DNA of 64,000 nt from Terriglobales bacterium. Lineage in GTDB: Bacteria; Acidobacteriota; Terriglobia; Terriglobales; Acidobacteriaceae. Numbering within the stretch: the first letter of the stretch is position 1; each line of letters opens with the position of its first letter. Below, in pieces: positions 58,939 to 64,000 of the stretch. The stretch is taken from positions 44,784 to 108,783 of the forward strand of contig DATMPC010000059.1 in the NCBI GenBank assembly GCA_035567895.1. Direction: 5' to 3'. Under the pieces are notes generated by a model, which was not told the DNA's origin, did no database searches, and saw only the letters and a program-made list of their open reading frames with translations. Made by a program: the position numbers and the translations under genes.

Positions 58939-59931
58939 ATGGACCCTGTTCGGCTCACGCGTGAGCTCATCGATATCGAATCGATCACCGGCAATGAAGC
59001 CGAAGTCGGCGATTATCTCCACGCGGTTCTTTCCAAGCTTGGATATCGCACGGAAAAGATGCCGGTCGAAGGCGCTCGCAAAAACATCTACGCGACTCTC
59101 GACGGAAAGCCTGATCTGATCTTCTCGACCCACATGGACACGGTGCCGCCGTTCATTCCATCGTCGGAAGACGGGGGGAAGATCTACGGACGCGGCTCGT
59201 GCGATGCCAAGGGAATCATAGCCGCGCAGATCGCGGCTGCGGAAACACTCCGCCATAAGACGTCCAAGATTGGGCTGTTGTTTCTAGTGGGGGAAGAGCG
59301 CGACAGTCAAGGAGCAAAGGAAGCAAATCTTCATGCTCCAGGATCTCGTTTTCTGATCAACGGCGAGCCAACGGAGAACAAGATTGGCCGCGCCTCGAAG
59401 GGAACGCTGCGCGTGCAACTCACGGCCAGTGGGCGCATGGCTCACTCGGCCTATCCGCACCTGGGTGAGTCGGCGATCGAGAAGATGGTCGAGGCATTGT
59501 ATCGTTTGCTCCAGGTGCCGCTGCCGAACAATCCCGAGATCGGTCCAACTACCGTTAATATCGGACTCATCGAGGGAGGGCGGGCTCCGAACGTGATTCC
59601 CGATTTCGCACGCGCGCAGTTGCTTTATCGCCTCGTGGGACCCACCGACAAGCTTCGCAAGGATATTCAGGCGGCAGTCAACGGTCTCGCGACTGCCGAG
59701 TTCGCGCTCGAAATTCCACACGTAAAGCTCCGCACGGTTGACGGCATTCCTGAAATGATCGCGGCCTTCACGACGGATATTCCGGCACTCACGAACTGGG
59801 GTGAGCCTGTGCTGCTAGGTCCGGGGTCGATTCACGTTGCGCACACCGATGGCGAGTTTATTTCAAAGCGTGATCTGACCGAAGCGGTCGGGCTCTATGT
59901 CTCAGTGGCCGAAAAACTGCTTTCCTCTTAG
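58939..59931 (+). CDS. M20-family metallopeptidase (ArgE/DapE type)
   Basis: A ~330-residue zinc amidohydrolase. The co-catalytic metal site is visible: FSTHMDTVPPF (His, Asp), GRGSCDAKGIIAAQ (bridging Asp), VGEERDSQGAKEAN (Glu base and ligand), INGEPTENKIG and the final His in GSIHVAHTDGEFI. ArgE, DapE and LysK-type deacylases are all possible. The start is ATG 58939; a GTG two codons upstream is also open. It faces the divergent hydrolase gene. Confidence 0.88.
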   Translation: MDPVRLTRELIDIESITGNEAEVGDYLHAVLSKLGYRTEKMPVEGARKNIYATLDGKPDLIFSTHMDTVPPFIPSSEDGGKIYGRGSCDAKGIIAAQIAAAETLRHKTSKIGLLFLVGEERDSQGAKEANLHAPGSRFLINGEPTENKIGRASKGTLRVQLTASGRMAHSAYPHLGESAIEKMVEALYRLLQVPLPNNPEIGPTTVNIGLIEGGRAPNVIPDFARAQLLYRLVGPTDKLRKDIQAAVNGLATAEFALEIPHVKLRTVDGIPEMIAAFTTDIPALTNWGEPVLLGPGSIHVAHTDGEFISKRDLTEAVGLYVSVAEKLLSS

Positions 59932-59956
59932 GAACCCGTCATAGCACACGGCATGG

Positions 59957-59982
59957 TAGAGACGCAGCATGCTGCGTCTCTA
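59957..59982. repeat. Short perfect palindrome, family D, copy 2
   Basis: A 26-base perfect palindrome, identical in its 22-base core to the one at 39398-39419, lying 25 bases after the M20 stop codon. No T-run follows, so it is not a typical terminator. Confidence 0.75.
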
Positions 59983-60024
59983 CGAGAATGTGTGGATTCC
60001 CGGGCTGCGCTAGACTGAAGAGTT

Positions 60025-62172
60025 ATGTCCGAATCGAAAAACTCTCTGGAGCACGCGTCTTCCTCGTATCTGCGGTCCGCGATGCATCAGCCGGTGGACT
60101 GGCACGAGTGGAGCGCCGACGCTTTTGACAAAGCTCAGCGCGAGAACAAGCCGGTGCTGCTCGACGTGGGCGCGGTGTGGTGCCACTGGTGCCACGTGAT
60201 GGATCGGGAATCCTACGAAAATCCAGAAGTCGCGAAACTCATCAACGACAACTACGTTGCCGTAAAGGTAGACCGTGACGAACGTCCTGACGTTGACAGC
60301 CGCTATCAGGCCGCCGTGCAGGCCATGAGCGGACAGGGAGGATGGCCCCTCACCGCCTTCCTGACTCCCGATGGGCGACCCTTCTTCGGAGGAACCTATT
60401 TCCCGCCGGACGATAACCACGGGCGTCCTGGATTCAAGCGTGTTCTGCAGACTCTCGCTTCACGGTACAGCGAAAAGCACAGCGACGTAATGGAGTCGGC
60501 CGAGCATGTGATGAGCGCGATCGATCATGCGGAATCATTCGCCGGACGCTCAGGCGAAATCTCCCCGGGCCTGGTGGATGGCATGGTGAAGTCTGCGATA
60601 CAGAGCTTCGATCCGCACCACGGTGGATTTGGCTCGGCTCCAAAGTTTCCGCATCCTTCCATACTCGATTTGCTCATCGATTACTGCGGTCGCACTGGTG
60701 ATGAAGAAGCGTTAAAAGTAGTGACGACTACGCTCGACCGAATGGCACAGGGAGGCGTCTACGATCAGCTCGCCGGGGGATTTCACCGCTACTCAGTCGA
60801 TGAGCGCTGGGTAGTTCCGCACTTCGAAAAGATGTCATACGACAACTCGGAACTGCTGAAAAACTATGTCCACGGCTACCAACTCGCCGGAAATGAGTTC
60901 TACGCGCACGTTGCCCGCGACATCATTCGTTGGATGGACGACTGGCTAAGTGATCGTGAGCGCGGCGGGTTCTACGCTTCGCAAGACGCCGACATCGATC
61001 TGCACGACGATGGTGACTACTTCACCTGGTCGCTGGCAGAGGCGCGCGACGTCTTGAGTGCGCAGGAACTGGAAGCTGTGGCGCCGCTTTACGACATCGG
61101 CGAAGTCGGCGAGATGCATCATCGGCCGGAGAAAAATGTGCTGCACATTCGTGCGACTCCGGAGCAGATCGCGACGCGAATGAGACTTAGCGTCCCCGAC
61201 GTGCAAAAGCTGATTGCGTCGGCGCAAGAGAAAATGCTCAAGGCACGACTTACTCGACCGACGCCTTACGTGGACAAGACGGTCTACGTGAACTGGAACG
61301 CGCTCTGCATTTCTGCGTATCTTGAAGCGGCAAAAGTTCTCGAAATTCCTGAAGCAGAGCATTTCGCATTGCGTTCCCTTGATCGTCTTCTCTCTGAAGC
61401 GTGGTCCGCAGAAAGCGGACTGAAGCATGTCATCACGTATTCGGATCCGGCCGCGCAGCATCGCGATGTTGATGGATTGCTTGATGACTACGCATTCACG
61501 GTGACCGCATGCATCGATGCCTACGAGATCACTACCGATCTCAGCTATTACCGATTCGCCCAAAAGATCGCGGCAAAGATGATGGAGAAGTTTCACGACG
61601 AAACTGGCGGCGGGTTCTTCGATACTTCTCGACAATCATTACACGGCAATCTGGGAGCTCTCACCGCACGGCGTAAGCCGCTGCAGGACTCGCCGACGCC
61701 CGCGGGAAATCCGGCGGCCGCGATCGCTCTGTTGCGCTTGCATGCCTACTCCGGGGACAACAAACATCGCGACATCGCGGAATCGACACTGGAAGCCTTC
61801 GCCGGTATTGCCGGTAACTTCGGGATCTTTGGCGCGACGTATGGAATCGCGGTAGCTCTCTACTCGCGTCCGCACACGCAAGCCGTGATCGTGGGCAAAG
61901 ATGAAAATGCGCGCGAACTGTATCGTACTGCGCTCTCACCATTCAGCATTTCAACGTCGGTGCTGCGGTTCGATCCTGATCATGTGGTCGAGAAGAACCT
62001 CCCTCCGGTGTTAGCACAGACAATCCCGAGCCTTCCGGCGCTCAAGCAGCACAAGAGCGTCGCTGTGCTGTGCTCTGGATTTACATGCCAACCGCCGATG
62101 GAGTCGGCGAGCGTTCTCAAACAATACTTGCACCAGCAGGAGCAAGCGTCTTCCGCTAGAAAGATCTCGTAA
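60025..62172 (+). CDS. DUF255 thioredoxin-domain protein (YyaL/SSP411-like)
   Basis: A 715-residue cytoplasmic protein. The N-terminal ~165 residues form the DUF255 thioredoxin-like domain with VWCHWCHVMDRESYENPEVA (CxxC) and SGQGGWPLTAFLTPDG. The rest is an alpha/alpha-barrel fold (GGFGSAPKFPHPSILDLL, GGVYDQLAGGFHRYSVDERW, VPHFEKMSYDNSELL), typical of SSP411/YyaL proteins, sometimes compared with cellobiose-epimerase-like folds. Function is unproven. The next gene begins 16 bases downstream. Confidence 0.92.
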   Translation: MSESKNSLEHASSSYLRSAMHQPVDWHEWSADAFDKAQRENKPVLLDVGAVWCHWCHVMDRESYENPEVAKLINDNYVAVKVDRDERPDVDSRYQAAVQAMSGQGGWPLTAFLTPDGRPFFGGTYFPPDDNHGRPGFKRVLQTLASRYSEKHSDVMESAEHVMSAIDHAESFAGRSGEISPGLVDGMVKSAIQSFDPHHGGFGSAPKFPHPSILDLLIDYCGRTGDEEALKVVTTTLDRMAQGGVYDQLAGGFHRYSVDERWVVPHFEKMSYDNSELLKNYVHGYQLAGNEFYAHVARDIIRWMDDWLSDRERGGFYASQDADIDLHDDGDYFTWSLAEARDVLSAQELEAVAPLYDIGEVGEMHHRPEKNVLHIRATPEQIATRMRLSVPDVQKLIASAQEKMLKARLTRPTPYVDKTVYVNWNALCISAYLEAAKVLEIPEAEHFALRSLDRLLSEAWSAESGLKHVITYSDPAAQHRDVDGLLDDYAFTVTACIDAYEITTDLSYYRFAQKIAAKMMEKFHDETGGGFFDTSRQSLHGNLGALTARRKPLQDSPTPAGNPAAAIALLRLHAYSGDNKHRDIAESTLEAFAGIAGNFGIFGATYGIAVALYSRPHTQAVIVGKDENARELYRTALSPFSISTSVLRFDPDHVVEKNLPPVLAQTIPSLPALKQHKSVAVLCSGFTCQPPMESASVLKQYLHQQEQASSARKIS

Positions 62173-62187
62173 CGTCCAGGAGCAAGC

Positions 62188-63051
62188 ATGCGAATTGCAT
62201 TTCTCGGATTGGGAATCATGGGCAAGGCTATGGCCCAAAACCTGGCTAAGGCCGGTCATGAACTGAGAGTATGGAACCGTTCCCCAGGCAAGTCGGTAGA
62301 CGGTGCCCACCCCGCTTCGACTCCCAAAGAAGCTGCGAAGGATGCTGAGATTGTCTGGCTCTGCGTGTCTGACACGAAGGCTGTGGAAGAGGTGTTGTTC
62401 GGAGAGGACGGAGTGATCGAGTCGTTGAAGGCCGGTGCAATCGTTGTTGACTCCAGCACGATCCTCCCCGACGCCAGCCTCAAGTTCGCGGAACGAGTAC
62501 GACAAAAGGGGGCCGATTTCGTCGACGCTCCAATGACGGGTTCCAAAGTGGGAGCCGAGAGCGGCCAGCTTATCTTTATCGTCGGGGCTCGCGAAGAAAC
62601 GTTTGAGAAGCTGCAGCCGCTCTTCAGCGTAATGGGAAAAAGCGCGGTGCGCGTAGGCGCAAATGGCAAAGGGTTAGCGGCAAAGCTATCAATGAATCTG
62701 ATGATCGCGCTTACTTACGAAGGATTTGCCGAAGCTCTGGTTTTGGCGAAAAAACAGGGCGTCGACCTGAAGCCCCTCATGAGTTTGATTAACCAGTCGA
62801 TGGTCCGATCCGGAGTTGTGGACTACAAAGCCCCGTTCGTAATGGCGCGAGATTTCTCCGCCAATTTCCCCATGCGGCTGATGCACAAAGATATTCGTCT
62901 CATGCTCGAGGCAGCGCGGCAAAACGGAGTGAAGCTTCCCGGACTTGAAACCGTCGACAAGGTTTATGAATCCTCGACGCGCGAAGGCAATGCCGACCTG
63001 GACTACGCTGCCACTCTCATGACGCTGGAAAAAGCGGCGGGTGTGAGCTGA
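62188..63051 (+). CDS. 3-hydroxyisobutyrate-dehydrogenase-like reductase
   Basis: A 287-residue NAD(P)-dependent beta-hydroxyacid dehydrogenase. Rossmann motif FLGLGIMGKAMAQNLAKAGH; substrate-binding DAPMTGSKVGAESGQL; catalytic Lys region GKGLAAKLSMNLMIAL with the conserved Lys; and DFSANFPMRLMHKDIRLML. Candidates are 3-hydroxyisobutyrate, 6-phosphogluconate-like, or tartronate semialdehyde substrates (GarR/GlxR or GLYR1 type). AGGAGCAAGC precedes the ATG. With glcDEF and glycerate kinase nearby, a tartronate-semialdehyde reductase role is attractive but not proven. Confidence 0.87.
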   Translation: MRIAFLGLGIMGKAMAQNLAKAGHELRVWNRSPGKSVDGAHPASTPKEAAKDAEIVWLCVSDTKAVEEVLFGEDGVIESLKAGAIVVDSSTILPDASLKFAERVRQKGADFVDAPMTGSKVGAESGQLIFIVGAREETFEKLQPLFSVMGKSAVRVGANGKGLAAKLSMNLMIALTYEGFAEALVLAKKQGVDLKPLMSLINQSMVRSGVVDYKAPFVMARDFSANFPMRLMHKDIRLMLEAARQNGVKLPGLETVDKVYESSTREGNADLDYAATLMTLEKAAGVS

Positions 63052-63063
63052 TACGTGGAGGCT

Positions 63064-63289
63064 CGTGCCGCGTTTGGCGGCACTATTCGATGTGAGCCCG
63101 GCACACGGTGCCGGGTGCTGAAGGCCTGATGCAAGCCCTGTAAGGGCGACACTCCGGTGTTCAGATTCTGACCAACCAGATTGCATGTCCCGCAAGTGCC
63201 GCCCCTCTCCGGGGCTCTGCTCCACAAAACTTCGCCCCGGCACATCGTGCCGGGCTCATCTCGCATCGTGCCGCGAAACTCGGCACGAG
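63064..63289. repeat. Palindromic intergenic repeat, family B, copy 2
   Basis: Outer pair GTGCCGCGTTTGGCGGCAC (63065-63083) at the left and GTGCCGCGAAACTCGGCAC at the right, with internal CCCGGCACACGGTGCCGGG (about 63099-63117) and CCCCGGCACATCGTGCCGGG (63236-63255). Related words make up the element at 1721-1914. It fills the gap between the reductase gene and plsC. Confidence 0.65.
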
Positions 63290-63395
63290 TGGGTACTCCG
63301 TTAAAAGGAGTTTGTCCCGCTGTCCTAAACCCTAGGGAGCGGTACTCAAAAACGACGAATTGAAAAGCGCGGGACCGGCTTCCAAAAAGGCTCGT

Positions 63396-64000
63396 TCAGC
63401 GTGCGGTTGCAACCTGGTGTTGTGAGCGCACGCCGTTGTGAAGGTCCATCCACATGTCCATTACCCGCTGCCGCAGTTCAGTGGTCAGGCTCTCATAGGT
63501 CTTTTCCGAAGCGCCTCCCACGGCGGGTGGTTCGATGGGCGAGCCAATGCGAACTTGCAATGTCTGAAAGAGCCTGATTCCTTTTCCTCGTCCCCATGCT
63601 TTTTCGAAGCCGTCGATCGCCACAGGAACGATCGGTACCTGCACATGTGTCGCGAGAATCGCGGCACCTTTCTTGAAGGCTTTAGGCTCGCCGGTGATGC
63701 TGCGCTCGCCTTCGGGATAAAGGACAAGCGCCTCGCCCCGGCGAAGGCCGTAGGCCCCGGCGCGCATTGCGGGCACGAGGTTCGCATCAGGATCGATGGG
63801 CACCAGCTTCATCGAGCGCGCAATGTGGCGGCGGATTCCGGTTCCAAATATTTCACTCGTACCCACGTAGAACATTTTGCGGAAGATCCGAAATGGGAGA
63901 TAGCTCATGATCAGAGGCGCGTCCATGAAGCTTTGATGGTTGGGCGAGAAGATGAAAGATCCATTTTGCGGAACTTGTTCAAGACCAGTGATCCGAATTC
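63396..64000 (-). CDS. PlsC-type acyltransferase, 5' end cut by window edge
   Basis: An open minus-strand frame reaches the right edge; the first in-window ATG at 63926 is internal, because the catalytic NHQSFMD motif (HX4D) is encoded just upstream of it (about 63921-63941). Other acyltransferase motifs follow: GTSEIFGTGIRRH region, LYPEGERSITG (motif III, glycerophosphate binding) and VPIVPVAID (motif IV). It should transfer an acyl chain to lysophosphatidic acid or a related acceptor at the inner membrane. N-terminus, including any additional fused domain, is outside the window. Confidence 0.88.
   Translation of the reverse strand, partial: IRITGLEQVPQNGSFIFSPNHQSFMDAPLIMSYLPFRIFRKMFYVGTSEIFGTGIRRHIARSMKLVPIDPDANLVPAMRAGAYGLRRGEALVLYPEGERSITGEPKAFKKGAAILATHVQVPIVPVAIDGFEKAWGRGKGIRLFQTLQVRIGSPIEPPAVGGASEKTYESLTTELRQRVMDMWMDLHNGVRSQHQVATAR

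Overview
The window looks like a chromosomal segment of a Gram-negative soil-type bacterium, most probably an Acidobacteriota member (Terriglobia). The pointers are an acidobacterial-style VWFA-related secreted protein, a DUF6599-like secreted protein, envelope functions typical of a diderm (RND pump, LolCD, MlaEF, lytic transglycosylase plus AMIN amidase), moderately high GC, and many dispersed palindromic intergenic repeats. This placement is inference; there is no rRNA or tRNA gene here to confirm it.

Layout. 1-7.3 kb: the 3'-truncated DUF6599-like gene; a 4-TM membrane protein sitting directly behind a start-less fragment of a phospholipase A2-type toxin domain; a wall-remodelling pair (lytic transglycosylase, then a TPR-AMIN-amidase); and a VWFA-domain protein. 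7.3-16 kb: a SulP anion transporter, an AlaC-type aminotransferase, a HigBA toxin-antitoxin pair, proBA, and an HtrA-like protease with a LuxR-type regulator. 16-25.5 kb: an orphan RepA-like AAA ATPase, a YbjQ-family protein, lolCD with an odd lolD start, clpC, a secreted protein of unknown function and a membrane-anchored trypsin-like protease. 25.5-30 kb: an RND efflux pump and its lipoprotein adaptor. 30.3-35.2 kb: treS-maltokinase fusion overlapping malQ (trehalose/maltose/alpha-glucan metabolism). 35.5-43.8 kb: a DUF885 protein, MlaF- and MlaE-like genes, and an NtrC-type regulator overlapping a PDZ-containing histidine kinase. 44-49 kb: gamma-glutamyltransferase, alpha/beta hydrolase, DedA and DUF58. 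49.4-53.6 kb: glcDEF (glycolate oxidase), followed by a MazE/PIN toxin-antitoxin pair, an MBL-fold hydrolase, a DUF4424 protein, glycerate 2-kinase, a second alpha/beta hydrolase, an M20 peptidase, a DUF255 thioredoxin-fold protein, a 3-hydroxyisobutyrate-dehydrogenase-like reductase and a PlsC acyltransferase running off the right edge.

How the genes fit together. glcDEF, the beta-hydroxyacid dehydrogenase and glycerate kinase could supply three of the four steps of a glycolate -> glyoxylate -> tartronate semialdehyde -> glycerate -> 2-phosphoglycerate route; the carboligase is not in the window. TreS-Mak and MalQ interconvert trehalose, maltose, maltose-1-phosphate and glucans. The envelope genes (amidase, transglycosylase, LolCD, MlaEF, RND pump, DedA, PlsC) serve cell-surface upkeep.

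The most unusual material is between genes: at least five copies of a ~165-200 bp long-arm palindrome, further palindrome families, and a perfect 26-bp palindrome whose core recurs 20 kb away. I found no complete novel defence or metabolic system. The best candidate for something undescribed is the decayed PLA2-toxin/putative membrane-immunity locus near 0.9-1.65 kb.
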